From positions 1 to 16,973 of the forward strand of contig CAZCEC010000106.1 of NCBI GenBank assembly GCA_964497615.1: a stretch of 16,973 bases of DNA, given 5' to 3'. The notes beneath the pieces were generated by a model, which was not told where the DNA came from, made no database searches, and saw nothing but the letters and a program-made list of their open reading frames with translations. This document shows positions 1 through 6,800 of this stretch, one piece after another; the stretch's first letter is position 1; every line of letters begins with the position of its first letter. The stretch comes from CAZCEC01 sp964497615. Its GTDB lineage: Bacteria > Chloroflexota > Anaerolineae > Anaerolineales > UBA6663. Position numbers and translations under genes: made by a program.

Positions 1-375
1 CGACGTGGTGTTGACCAGGAACGTTTCTTCCAGCCGCGTGCCGCCGCCGGTGTCGGTCTCGCCGTCATACGGCGGATTGAGGAGGCAGAGACTGAACGTC
101 TCGTCGGTCAGCACCGCATACTCGTAGCCGGTGTTGATGACGTGAGTCAGCACCTGCCTGGCGTCCGCGGCCCGCAGGTCAGACAGCTCGATGCCGTAGG
201 TCTCGGCCGGGCCGTGGGCAGTGGCAATGGCGGCGAGCGCTTCGCCCTTTCCCCCGCACGGATCGAGATAGCGCCGCAGCCCTTTGCCGCCGAGCGACAG
301 CCAGGTGATGATGCGGTGCAGGCTAGTTTCAGGGGTGGGGTAGTAGCCCAACTTCGATTGGCCTTCGATGCGCAT
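1..375 (-). CDS. DUF6094-type SAM-dependent methyltransferase-like protein (partial, N-terminal 125 residues)
   Basis: The gene runs off the left edge, so only the first 125 residues are visible. The protein opens with a QSKLGYYPTPE segment. A motif I-like DPCGGKGEALA (residues 39-49) would bind S-adenosylmethionine, and an NPPYD motif (100-104) is the catalytic motif IV of N6-adenine-type methyltransferases. This combination matches my memory of DUF6094 proteins, which are common in plasmids and integrative elements beside small unknown genes like those found here. It probably methylates adenine in DNA, but the target-recognition part is out of view. The start is set by an AAAGGAG sequence six bases before the ATG at 375; an ATG at 380 is too close to this site and is in another frame. 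The gene follows a large hairpin at 396-448. The methyltransferase fold is well supported, the DUF number less so. Confidence 0.75.
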   Translation of the reverse strand, partial: MRIEGQSKLGYYPTPETSLHRIITWLSLGGKGLRRYLDPCGGKGEALAAIATAHGPAETYGIELSDLRAADARQVLTHVINTGYEYAVLTDETFSLCLLNPPYDGETDTGGGTRLEETFLVNTTS

Positions 376-395
376 GGCATACTCCTTTCATGCGG

Positions 396-448
396 CCGGC
401 CGGGAGACGCGGTTCGCTCGCCGGAGCGACACTGCGTCTCCCGGCCGG
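396..448 (-). other. Long intergenic hairpin (15-bp perfect stem with nested 6-bp hairpin)
   Basis: Arms 396-410 (CCGGCCGGGAGACGC) and 434-448 are perfect reverse complements. The 23-base loop carries its own stem, TCGCTC (414-419) with GAGCGA (424-429). It lies between the stop of the gene ending at 481 and the ribosome binding site of the methyltransferase gene. No T-run follows on either strand, so it is not a classical terminator. An mRNA-stabilising, processing or attenuating element is more likely. Confidence 0.6.
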
Positions 449-480
449 TGGGCGGATAAGTTGTGGTGCCCGTGGGCGAT

Positions 481-1158
481 TCAGGGACTCACAGCTGCCG
501 GCACAGACATTTGAGACACGGGGATCGCGGCCTGGCAGTCGCCTTCGAGCGTGATGCGGCCGTACTTGACGCCGTCCGAGATGATTTCGGCCCAGGGGGT
601 GTCGGGCTGGATGACGTGGCCTTCGGGTGCTGGCCCGCCGGTCACGAGCGGCGCGGCCCAGCCTTCGGCCAGGGCTTCGGCCAGCAGGTACGGCCCCCAG
701 CCGATGCGGATCGGCAGGTGAGTGCCCTGCTCCAGCATGGCGGCCAGGGCCGTGGCCGGTGCGAGCTGCTGGCTTGTGCCTTGGCTGTCGGTCCAGTGCC
801 AGGCGCCGGCGAAGAATGGCTTCTTGCCGAAGGTAGCGGCGTCGAGCTTGACCATCGCCGGCGCGACCAGCCGCAGGAACTTTGGCCGGGCGCGGCCAGC
901 GATGCGCGGGGCGTCCATTGTCTTGCGGAGGTAGCGGCTGTTCAGTCCCCGCGCGGTGTACGCCTGGCCCGTGTCATCGTCGCGCAGCGTCAAGAACTCA
1001 CGCGTGCCGTTGACGAGCGAGGCCCAGATCGCGCCGATGACCTTGGGGTGCTGGGGCGCCAGCTCCAGCCACACAATCGTGTCGCCCTGGTCGAGCGGGG
1101 CGAGCGCGAAGCTGCGGACGACGGCCGAGACGCTGTTGTTGGTGATGCGGATGGACAT
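481..1158 (-). CDS. Unknown element-associated protein, 225 aa
   Basis: I do not recognise the family. It is a soluble 225-residue protein without a signal peptide, membrane segment or obvious catalytic motif. The N-terminal half (residues 1-110) looks like mixed alpha/beta (for example GDTIVWLELAPQHPKVIGAIWA), and the middle contains a tryptophan-rich patch, GAWHWTDSQG. The ATG at 1158 is chosen because AAGGAG lies eight bases upstream and overlaps the TAA stop of the preceding gene, only 12 bases away, implying translational coupling. Neighbouring DUF6094 and DUF6908 genes suggest a role in plasmid or integrative-element biology. The reading frame is secure, the function unknown. Confidence 0.75.
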   Translation of the reverse strand: MSIRITNNSVSAVVRSFALAPLDQGDTIVWLELAPQHPKVIGAIWASLVNGTREFLTLRDDDTGQAYTARGLNSRYLRKTMDAPRIAGRARPKFLRLVAPAMVKLDAATFGKKPFFAGAWHWTDSQGTSQQLAPATALAAMLEQGTHLPIRIGWGPYLLAEALAEGWAAPLVTGGPAPEGHVIQPDTPWAEIISDGVKYGRITLEGDCQAAIPVSQMSVPAAVSP

Positions 1159-1170
1159 GGCCGTGACTCC

Positions 1171-1545
1171 TTACCGGATGCCTTCGGGGTGGCCATCGTC
1201 GCCGGAGATGAGCGGCAGGCCGCGCAGCAGCCGGTAGGCGTTGGACAGGCGCCGCCAGGTCTTGCGCGGCGAGATGCGCTGCAGGTGGTGGGCCATGTAG
1301 GCCCGGCCCTTGGTCTCGGTCTGGGTGATGCCGCTGCGGTGGGCCAGCCACGCCATGCGCGAGCCGAAGACTGCGGCCTCCAGCCCGCAGCATGGGCAGC
1401 GCTCGGGCGGGGGCAGGCTGGCCGCAGCCTGCCCGCCCTTGGACTGATGGCCATCGAAGGGCTTGATGCCGCGTTCCTTCTTGGTCTGCCAGGCGCGGCG
1501 GGCGGCGTCGCTGCGCAGGGTGTCCTTCGCGTTGTCGCTGGACAT
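1171..1545 (-). CDS. Unknown small protein with Cys-rich zinc-binding-like motif, 124 aa
   Basis: A basic 124-residue protein. The N-terminal helix (SDAARRAWQTKKERG, residues 12-26) is followed by CPCCG (50-54) and a histidine at 69, spaced like half of a small zinc finger. The C-terminal half is helical and rich in Arg/His. The start at 1545 has CAGGAG eight bases upstream. The stop TAA at 1171-1173 doubles as part of the ribosome binding site of the next gene, so the two are probably co-translated. A nucleic-acid-binding role is a guess from charge and cysteines only. A hairpin with terminator character at 1569-1601 separates it from the gene upstream. Confidence 0.7.
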   Translation of the reverse strand: MSSDNAKDTLRSDAARRAWQTKKERGIKPFDGHQSKGGQAAASLPPPERCPCCGLEAAVFGSRMAWLAHRSGITQTETKGRAYMAHHLQRISPRKTWRRLSNAYRLLRGLPLISGDDGHPEGIR

Positions 1546-1568
1546 GGGTGGTCTCCTGGAAAGCGAAA

Positions 1569-1601
1569 AGCGCCGGCAGGGCGGGGGGCTCTGCCGGCGC
1601 T
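1569..1601 (-). terminator. Rho-independent terminator-like hairpin, minus strand
   Basis: Perfect 11-bp arms AGCGCCGGCAG (1569-1579) and CTGCCGGCGCT (1591-1601) enclose an 11-base loop. Read on the minus strand the stem is followed by TTTTCGCTTTCC, a short T-rich tail. It lies after the gene ending at 1627 and before the gene starting at 1545, so it could partially terminate or attenuate the long minus-strand transcript. Confidence 0.55.
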
Positions 1602-1626
1602 GGTCCGAACTTGGATTGGTTGGGAG

Positions 1627-1950
1627 CTACTTGGGGGAGTAGTCGGGGTAGTACTTCGCCAGGATGGCGCGGGCGGCGGTCTTGAGCGCCTTCTGGTAGG
1701 CCTGGATCGCGGCGCGCTCCTTGACCGCGGCGCGGCGCAGCACCAGGCGCAGGCGGCGCTTCACCGCCCGGTCGCTCTCGCGGCGGATGGCGCGGCGCAG
1801 GCTCTCGCAGATGCCCTGCCGGCGCATCAGCTCCTGGAAGCAGCGGGCGGCGTGGGTCACGTCGGGTTGCACGAGCGCGCGCGGCCGGCGGGGCGGGTCG
1901 ATTCGGCCCATAGGGGGCCTTTGGCTCTGGGCGCAGGGTGGTTGGTCCAT
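1627..1950 (-). CDS. Unknown highly basic helical protein, 107 aa
   Basis: A small, Arg/Lys-rich protein. After a proline-rich N terminus, residues from about 35 to 100 form one or two long amphipathic helices (for example ESDRAVKRRLRLVLRRAAVK). The composition fits a nucleic-acid-binding or structural protein, but no family is recognised. I chose the ATG at 1950 because GGAG lies seven bases upstream; an in-frame start 30 bases earlier (1980) lacks a comparable site. It ends in TAG just before the terminator-like hairpin at 1569-1601. Upstream lies the DUF6908 gene, with about 100 bases between. Confidence 0.65.
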   Translation of the reverse strand: MDQPPCAQSQRPPMGRIDPPRRPRALVQPDVTHAARCFQELMRRQGICESLRRAIRRESDRAVKRRLRLVLRRAAVKERAAIQAYQKALKTAARAILAKYYPDYSPK

Positions 1951-2047
1951 GGCAGTCTCCGGGAATGGGCGCGGCGGCACCGCCGGGCGGCATGAGCCGT
2001 CCGGCTGGGCGCGAATGCGATTGGCTAAGAAATGGGGATGAGTGGAG

Positions 2048-2479
2048 TTACTGTGGTCCGCTCGGGGGGAGCGGGTGGGTCAGGCTGGAGACGGTGACGC
2101 CGGCCTGGCCGAAGCCCTGGGCCATCAGGTTGCGGGCCCACAGGTTGGCGAACATCCGCAGCTCCCGCAGCAGGGCCATGTGGATCGCGGGCCGGTCGCC
2201 CATCATCGTGTGGATCTCGGCGTAGCGCCCGACCGGGTCCTGGGTGATGGACAGCGGCTCCCAGGTCGGCCACGCGAAGGTCAGCTCCGGGTCGCGAATC
2301 GCGTCCCCGTTGAGCTCGCCGTAGTGGGCGACCGAGATCACGTTGCCCTGGCGCTCGATGACCAGCGGCATGTAGGGCGAGTTTTCGATGCGCAGGTGGA
2401 ACTCGGTGGAGGTGTTGAAGGCTTTGTCCTGGTGGTGCCGGCGCAGAATCTCCAGCACGGCGGTCTGCATCAAGTTCAT
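2048..2479 (-). CDS. DUF6908-like domain protein, 143 aa
   Basis: This part matches my recollection of the DUF6908 family: a central block HYGELNGDAIRDPELTF, then WEPLSITQDPVGRY, then a C-terminal helical segment. The family is found on plasmids and integrative elements and its biochemical function is unknown. An internal ATG at 2479 has a strong AAAGGAG site six bases upstream, better than that of the longer in-frame start at 2746, so a free 143-residue protein is very probably made. The reading frame is open upstream, so a fused 232-residue form is also possible (see the entry at 2048-2746). The stop is TAA at 2048-2050. Confidence 0.7.
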   Translation of the reverse strand: MNLMQTAVLEILRRHHQDKAFNTSTEFHLRIENSPYMPLVIERQGNVISVAHYGELNGDAIRDPELTFAWPTWEPLSITQDPVGRYAEIHTMMGDRPAIHMALLRELRMFANLWARNLMAQGFGQAGVTVSSLTHPLPPSGPQ

Positions 2480-2746
2480 GGGAGGCTCCTTTCTCACATC
2501 AGAAAGACGGAGGACGAAACAGCGGTAGTAGCGCCAGCAGCCGTCGGCTGGTGCCAGCCGGCGCAGCGGGATGCTGAGCTCGGCCACGGGGGCGAAGCCC
2601 TGGCGGCGCTCTTCCAGCCGACGCAGGCGGTACTGGCTGGCGGACAGGAACCGGGTCCGGCCCAGCCCGTCTGCCAGGATCACGATGCGGGCTTTCTTCG
2701 GGTAGGCGCTGGGCCAATGCCGGCGGCGCTTGCGGGCGCGGTTCAT
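2048..2746 (-). CDS. In-frame fusion: 89-residue unknown N-terminal domain reading into DUF6908
   Basis: The ATG at 2746 overlaps the TGA of the preceding gene (ATGA, 2743-2746), the classical arrangement for coupled translation. The first 89 residues are basic and look genuinely coding (ARIVILADGLGRTRFLSASQ followed by an Arg-rich helix). No stop occurs before the DUF6908 start codon at 2479, so the two parts form one 232-residue reading frame. An AAAGGAG site sits inside the junction. Either this is a real fusion with an internal start, or an original stop codon was lost by mutation or sequencing error. The N-terminal domain family is not recognised. Confidence 0.5.
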   Translation of the reverse strand: MNRARKRRRHWPSAYPKKARIVILADGLGRTRFLSASQYRLRRLEERRQGFAPVAELSIPLRRLAPADGCWRYYRCFVLRLSDVRKEPPMNLMQTAVLEILRRHHQDKAFNTSTEFHLRIENSPYMPLVIERQGNVISVAHYGELNGDAIRDPELTFAWPTWEPLSITQDPVGRYAEIHTMMGDRPAIHMALLRELRMFANLWARNLMAQGFGQAGVTVSSLTHPLPPSGPQ

Positions 2747-3195
2747 GGCACTGGCTCCAGAACAGGCTGTGGCTGCCACTGCTGTTCGCCAGCCTTGACC
2801 CAGCGGGCGCACTCGAAGCGGGCGTTGAGCGGCTGGACGCTGGCCGGCAGGGCGTAGTCGCCCTCGCGCACGTCATAGCCCAGCGACTGCAGGTAGTTGC
2901 GGACGATATCGCGCAGCACCGGCAGGCCGGCGTAGATCGAGCGGTCGTTGCCGAAGCCAGGGCCATCAGGCATCCATACGATGACGTGGCCCTCGTAGAG
3001 CCACACCAGCTCGCCCTGGGCGTTGACGCCCTGCAGGGACAGGCCGACGGACTTGCGTGGGATGGCGGTTTTGCCATTGGGCAGGAAGCTCTCGACGGCG
3101 TTGAGCCGTACCACGGCCGGCCGGCCGTTGACGGGCGGGATCTCCTGGACAAAAGCAGCCACGGACGGGACGCGGAGCACACGAGTCGGTTTCAT
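2743..3195 (-). CDS. Unknown element-associated protein, 150 aa
   Basis: A 150-residue protein of unrecognised family. It reads as mostly beta in the first half (for example SVGLSLQGVNAQGELVWLYE, residues 49-68), with a helical middle (RDIVRNYLQSLGY) and a Pro/Gln-rich tail. No catalytic motif, signal peptide or membrane segment is visible. The start at 3195 is preceded by AAAGGAA eight bases upstream. Its TGA overlaps the ATG of the next gene by four bases, so the two are translationally coupled. A role in the maintenance or transfer of the element is only inferred from the neighbours. Confidence 0.75.
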   Translation of the reverse strand: MKPTRVLRVPSVAAFVQEIPPVNGRPAVVRLNAVESFLPNGKTAIPRKSVGLSLQGVNAQGELVWLYEGHVIVWMPDGPGFGNDRSIYAGLPVLRDIVRNYLQSLGYDVREGDYALPASVQPLNARFECARWVKAGEQQWQPQPVLEPVP

Positions 3196-3234
3196 GGTGA
3201 GGTTCCTTTCCAGGTTGACTGATGAACGGATGCA

Positions 3235-3831
3235 TTACAACCAGGGGTTGTAGCCTTCGGCCCGCCAGCGGCACCGGGTCGCCTGCGCCTGCTCGCGTGC
3301 CGTGCGGACCTCGTCCACGGTGACGCCGGGGTGGAGCACTTCGCCGCAGGCGCTAACCGCAGGCGGGATCACCCAGCGCGGCTGGCCACCCATCGCCTGC
3401 CGTGCGCGCAGGATCGGCCGTAAGCGGGCTTCCCAGTAGTGCAGGGTGCCGCCGGCGCGGCACGTCCAGCCCAGGCCGTGGGCAGTGAAGTCCAGCGGCG
3501 GGTAGGCGTCGCAGGCACTGCCGCAGATGGGGCAGGCGTCGGGGACGGCCGGCCAGTAGTCGTCGGCGTAGTCGGGTGCGCGTTCGCCGCCGGCTTCCAG
3601 GTACTCGCGCACGCGCAGGACCGACGGGCAGGCCGGCCCCAGCGTGCACTGGCAGGTCTTGCGCTTGGTGACGTGATGAAAGCGGGGGCGCACGCCCTGG
3701 CCCCAGTCCACGCGGTAGGCGTGGGCGACGACGGTCACTTGCGCCGGCCCCCAGTCGCTCAGGCCCGGCAGCAGCGGCTGCACCGGCGCAACAACGAGTT
3801 CACGTTGTGATCGAACCTGTCGGTCGAACAT
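3235..3831 (-). CDS. Unknown Cys-rich protein, probable zinc binder, 198 aa
   Basis: Residues 58-70 contain CxC...C (C60, C62, C68), which resembles the start of a SWIM zinc finger but lacks the final His. A second cluster, CPICGSAC (100-107), with C124 and H131 could complete another zinc site. SWIM-like fingers bind DNA or proteins, so a nucleic-acid role is plausible, but the full consensus is not met. The ATG at 3831 lies six bases after the stop of the upstream gene and has only a weak ribosome binding site (ATAGGC), suggesting reinitiation. The next gene downstream starts after about 39 bases. The frame is clearly coding, the function unknown. Confidence 0.7.
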   Translation of the reverse strand: MFDRQVRSQRELVVAPVQPLLPGLSDWGPAQVTVVAHAYRVDWGQGVRPRFHHVTKRKTCQCTLGPACPSVLRVREYLEAGGERAPDYADDYWPAVPDACPICGSACDAYPPLDFTAHGLGWTCRAGGTLHYWEARLRPILRARQAMGGQPRWVIPPAVSACGEVLHPGVTVDEVRTAREQAQATRCRWRAEGYNPWL

Positions 3832-3837
3832 GGCAGC

Positions 3838-4173
3838 CTATTCGAAATAGTCGCCGACCGTGCGGTCTTCGTACGCCATCTCCAGGAAGGCATCGGGCTC
3901 GGGGGCCGGTGGTGGCAGCGCCTCAAGGACCTGTTTCACAGCCGCGACCGCCGCGGCGTGTTGCTCGGGGTCCAGGCCGAGGCCGAGCGACCATTCCGTT
4001 TCCTCGACGATGCGGGTCGGGAAGTTGGCCGGCAGCGCTTCGAGCTGTGCGGCGTAGTAGCCGATGGCGTCGAGCGCGACCTCGTACTCCACGTCATCCA
4101 GCGCGAGACCGGCTGCGGCCAGCAGCGCATCCAGCATCTGTTGCTCGAGCGAACGAGTGCGGGTGTAGCCCAT
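3838..4173 (-). CDS. Unknown acidic helical protein, 111 aa
   Basis: An acidic, Ala/Leu-rich, mainly helical protein of unrecognised family. No cysteines, signal peptide or membrane helix are visible. The start ATG at 4173 has AAAGGAG seven bases upstream, so the start is secure. The TAG at 3838 is followed six bases later by the next ATG, so the two proteins are likely produced together. It follows the helicase gene after a gap containing a 14-bp hairpin (4213-4248). Acidic small proteins in mobile elements are sometimes DNA mimics, but nothing in the sequence specifically shows that. Confidence 0.7.
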   Translation of the reverse strand: MGYTRTRSLEQQMLDALLAAAGLALDDVEYEVALDAIGYYAAQLEALPANFPTRIVEETEWSLGLGLDPEQHAAAVAAVKQVLEALPPPAPEPDAFLEMAYEDRTVGDYFE

Positions 4174-4212
4174 GACAAGCTCCTTTCATGTCTGAACGGT
4201 GGCTTAAACGGC

Positions 4213-4248
4213 GACAGCCCCACCGGGCAGGTATCCGGTGGGGCTGTC
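4213..4248 (-). other. Strong intergenic hairpin (14-bp perfect stem)
   Basis: GACAGCCCCACCGG (4213-4226) and its exact reverse complement (4235-4248) flank an 8-base loop. It sits 31 bases after the helicase stop and before the next gene. No T-run follows on the minus strand; on the plus side a weak T-rich stretch (ATTTGGTTATT) follows. It could be an inefficient terminator or an mRNA processing or stability element that uncouples helicase from downstream expression. Confidence 0.55.
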
Positions 4249-4279
4249 ATGTGATTTGGTTATTCAGTTGTCGAATCTC

Positions 4280-6196
4280 TCAGGTAATGGCACCTCCTTT
4301 CTTGGTTGTGCCATTCGGCGGATAGCGGATCACGGCAGACTTGGGGATGGCGCCGAGATAGCGGCTGGGGCGTGGGTACACGCGCCGGCCGCCCAGCTCG
4401 CGCGAGCGGGCACTGACCAGGTAGAGCAGGTCGCACGCCCGGCTGAAGGCCACGTGCGCCAGCCGCCGCTCACCCGCTTCACCGGCGCCATCCACCGCCT
4501 TCGCCGCCGGCAGCAGGCCCTCTTCCAACCCAACCACAAACACCACCTTGAACTGCAGGCCCTTCGCGGCGTGGATGGTCAGGAAGGTGACGCCTTCGTC
4601 GTCCGGGCGCTCCAGGTCGGCCTCGATCTGCGCCTGGATCGCGGCCAGGAACCGGGCGGTGTCCGGGTAGCCTTCGGCTTCGCGCCGGAGCTCGTGGATC
4701 GAGTTGAGCCGGAGCGGGCCATCCAGCTCATCCGCCAGCCAGGCGCGATAGCCGGAGTCTTCGAGAACTTGGTTGATCAGTTCGGCGGGTGGTTGGCCGC
4801 CGGCCGTCTTCCGCAGCGCCTGTGCCAGGTCCCAGAACTGCTCGATGGCCTGGACGGCACTGAGCCTGAGACCGATGGCGTCCGGTTCCGACATGGCTTC
4901 GACCAGCCGCACCCAGGTCAAGTGGTTGTCGTTGCCGCGCAACAGCCGCAGCGCCACCGGCCCCAGGCCGCGCGGTGGGGTGTTGATGACCTGGTCGAGC
5001 GCCGCTTCATCGCCGGTCGTCGCCAGCGCCAAGTAGGCCAGCACGTCGCGCACCTCGCGCCGGTGATAGAGCCGCTGCTGGCCCGGAAGCACGTAGGGCA
5101 CCTGCTGGCGCATGAAGGCGTGCTCCAGCAGCGCGCTCTGGCGGTTGGTGCGAAAGAGCACGGCCATCTCGTTCAGTGGCGTGCCGCCCCGCGCCAGCCA
5201 CTGTGCTTCGCCCGCGACAAACGCCGCCTCGTCGTGCTCGCTGGCCAGACGCACGTCGCGGATCAGCTCGCCGGCGCCGCGTTGGGCGGTCAGATCCACA
5301 TCCGGGTACTGCCCTGGACGGAACAGCGCGCCGGCCGCCGCCACGATCTGCTGCGTCGAGCGGAAGTTGTCCTGCAGGCACACGAGTGGCGCGTCGGGGA
5401 AGTCCGAGTGGAACTGGGCTGAGAGGCGCGGATAGTGGGCGTGGCGCCACTCGTAGATGGACTGCGCCGCCGAGGCCGCCACCACCAGGTTTTCGCCTGG
5501 CCCAGCCAGGAGGCGCACCAGCGCGTACTGCCCCAGACTGGTGTCCTGGAACTCGTCCACCATGACGAAGCGGTAGCGCTGCTGCAGCTCGGCCAGCAGG
5601 CCGGCATCCGTGCGTAACAGCCGCGCCGCTTCGAGCACCAGGTCGGCGAAGTCCGAGGCGCGGGCTTGGGCCAGCAGCGCCTGGTAGCGGTCGTATACGT
5701 TTGCAAGGGCCTGCTGCGCGGGCGAGTCTCGCACCGTGGTGAACGCTGCTGGCCCGAGCCCTTGTTCCTTGGCATCCGCTACCAGGCCGGCGACGAACAC
5801 CGGCGGCCAGACCGTCTCGGGCAGGCGCGCGTCGGCCATGGCGCGGCGCAGGACGCGGAACGCCTGGATGGGATCGTAGATGGTCAGGGGGTGGTGCTTG
5901 CGGTCGGGCTGGCTGGCCAGGAGGCGGCGGGCGAAGGCGTGGAGGGTGAGGATGGGGAGGTCGTCGGTGTCTTCGTCAAGCAGGCGCTGGAGCCGTTCGC
6001 GCAGCTCCAGTGCGGCCCGGCGGGTGAAGGTGAGCAGGAGCACCTCGTAGGGCCAGGCGAGGCGGTCTTTCACCAGGCGGGCGTAGCGCGCCAGCAAGAG
6101 CGTGGTCTTGCCGGTGCCGTGCCCGGCCTGGATTTCCAAGGGCCCAGCGACATGCTGCACGACACGCTCGCGGACTGGGCCATCGGTGGATGCCAC
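4280..6196 (-). CDS. UvrD/PcrA/Rep-like superfamily 1 DNA helicase, 638 aa
   Basis: An ATP-dependent 3'-5' single-strand translocase/helicase by family. Visible motifs in order: Walker A AGHGTGKTT (24-32), motif Ia TFTRRAALELRERL (56-69), motif II VDEFQDTS (213-220), motif III AASAAQSIYEWR (240-251), motif IV LQDNFRST (274-281), motif V TFLTIHAAKGLQF (537-549), motif VI VAFSRA (582-587). At 638 residues it is slightly shorter than UvrD/PcrA (about 720). Motif III is odd: the usual GDxDQ has become ASAAQ, losing both acidic residues. The start is GTG at 6196, nine bases after a near-perfect AGGAGG; the nearby ATG at 6203 is in another frame. It heads the minus-strand element block, so it may serve replication or repair of the element, or act as a defence-linked helicase near the ubiquitin-like operon. 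Confidence 0.9.
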   Translation of the reverse strand: MASTDGPVRERVVQHVAGPLEIQAGHGTGKTTLLLARYARLVKDRLAWPYEVLLLTFTRRAALELRERLQRLLDEDTDDLPILTLHAFARRLLASQPDRKHHPLTIYDPIQAFRVLRRAMADARLPETVWPPVFVAGLVADAKEQGLGPAAFTTVRDSPAQQALANVYDRYQALLAQARASDFADLVLEAARLLRTDAGLLAELQQRYRFVMVDEFQDTSLGQYALVRLLAGPGENLVVAASAAQSIYEWRHAHYPRLSAQFHSDFPDAPLVCLQDNFRSTQQIVAAAGALFRPGQYPDVDLTAQRGAGELIRDVRLASEHDEAAFVAGEAQWLARGGTPLNEMAVLFRTNRQSALLEHAFMRQQVPYVLPGQQRLYHRREVRDVLAYLALATTGDEAALDQVINTPPRGLGPVALRLLRGNDNHLTWVRLVEAMSEPDAIGLRLSAVQAIEQFWDLAQALRKTAGGQPPAELINQVLEDSGYRAWLADELDGPLRLNSIHELRREAEGYPDTARFLAAIQAQIEADLERPDDEGVTFLTIHAAKGLQFKVVFVVGLEEGLLPAAKAVDGAGEAGERRLAHVAFSRACDLLYLVSARSRELGGRRVYPRPSRYLGAIPKSAVIRYPPNGTTKKGGAIT

Positions 6197-6213
6197 ATTT
6201 CATCACCTCCTTT

Positions 6214-6252
6214 CTGTTTGGGGAACGCAAACAGGCCATCCAGAGATGGCCT
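6214..6252 (-). promoter_or_regulatory. Two adjacent hairpins in the helicase leader
   Basis: AGGCCATC (6233-6240) and GATGGCCT (6245-6252) form an 8-bp stem with a 4-base loop. CTGTTTG (6214-6220) and CAAACAG (6228-6234) form a 7-bp stem with a 7-base loop. The two share bases 6233-6234, so they abut or compete. They lie directly upstream of the AGGAGG ribosome binding site of the helicase gene. This could be a translational or attenuation control element, or simply a leader-stabilising structure. Confidence 0.45.
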
Positions 6253-6277
6253 ATACCTCTGTGGACTATCTCGTCGT

Positions 6278-6306
6278 GTTATTTGCGCCGATAAGGGCGG
6301 AGACAA
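6278..6306 (-). promoter_or_regulatory. Possible sigma-70-type promoter for the helicase-led block (minus strand)
   Basis: On the minus strand TTGTCT (6301-6306) is separated by exactly 17 bases from AATAAC (6278-6283). Each hexamer matches the consensus at four of six positions. Predicted transcription would begin near 6271 and pass through the two leader hairpins. The assignment is weak and rests on spacing only. Confidence 0.25.
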
Positions 6307-6751
6307 ATAGTCGCTCTTGCTGAGCACCGTGGCTGAGTTCACGCGGTAAACGGTTGAGTGTCCGATAGCCGCGGATCGAAGTGCGATTTGTTTCTCAGGA
6401 TGCACGTGTGCGTTTTCAGATGAGTGTGGCCGCTCCTTACCAAGCCAAGAGACGAAGCCTTGCTTGCTTTTGCTCGCCAAGGCCAATCAGAGAGTTGGTG
6501 TGACGAGGATGTGTCGGTCGGCAAGCGGATAGTTGCACGAGTCGGACACACAAAGGCGGGAAATAGAAACTGCTATGCAGACTAGCACGATCAACGAAGC
6601 GAAGTCAATAGGCGCAGGGCGGCCAGTTGAAGTCTTCCTCCGCCTTGGTGCTCCATGACGGTCGCCCACTCGGGCCCGTTGGCACCTTGATGGGCTTGGA
6701 ACTACTGAAATGCGCCCAGCCTGGCACGTCAGACGTCCGGACTTACCCCTG

Positions 6752-6777
6752 CGCCGGTTGATGGCCGGCCACCGGCG
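6752..6777 (-). terminator. Weak terminator-like hairpin downstream of the ubiquitin-like operon
   Basis: CGCCGGT (6752-6758) pairs with ACCGGCG (6771-6777) around a 12-base loop that contains the palindrome GGCCGGCC. It follows the stop of the 57-residue membrane protein gene by 23 bases on the minus strand. There is no T-run, so termination here is only a possibility suggested by position. Confidence 0.25.
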
Positions 6778-6800
6778 ACAATCACCTGCGCGGGTTCGCG

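Larger units (their letters stand above)
6197..6800. other. Approximately 600-bp region without a convincing gene
   Basis: This stretch separates the small membrane protein gene from the helicase. It is visibly less GC-rich than its flanks. It contains the helicase leader hairpins and possible promoter at its left end, and a 7-bp stem (CGCCGGT 6752-6758 with ACCGGCG 6771-6777) 24 bases after the stop of the small membrane protein gene. Open frames crossing it have poor codon use and no good ribosome binding site. It may mark the junction between the ubiquitin-like operon and the helicase-led block. Confidence 0.5.

Noticed and set aside
463..1995. A 510-codon open frame on the plus strand.
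   Set aside because: It runs antisense to three well-supported minus-strand genes with good ribosome binding sites. Its translation is low-complexity Gly/Ala/Arg, typical of a high-GC antisense frame.
4238..5422. A 394-codon open frame on the plus strand.
   Set aside because: It lies fully opposite the helicase gene, whose motifs I to VI are clear. The plus-strand translation has no recognisable pattern.
6070..6486. A 138-codon minus-strand frame entering the helicase gene.
   Set aside because: Its last third overlaps the helicase start in another frame. There is no ribosome binding site and no family resemblance.
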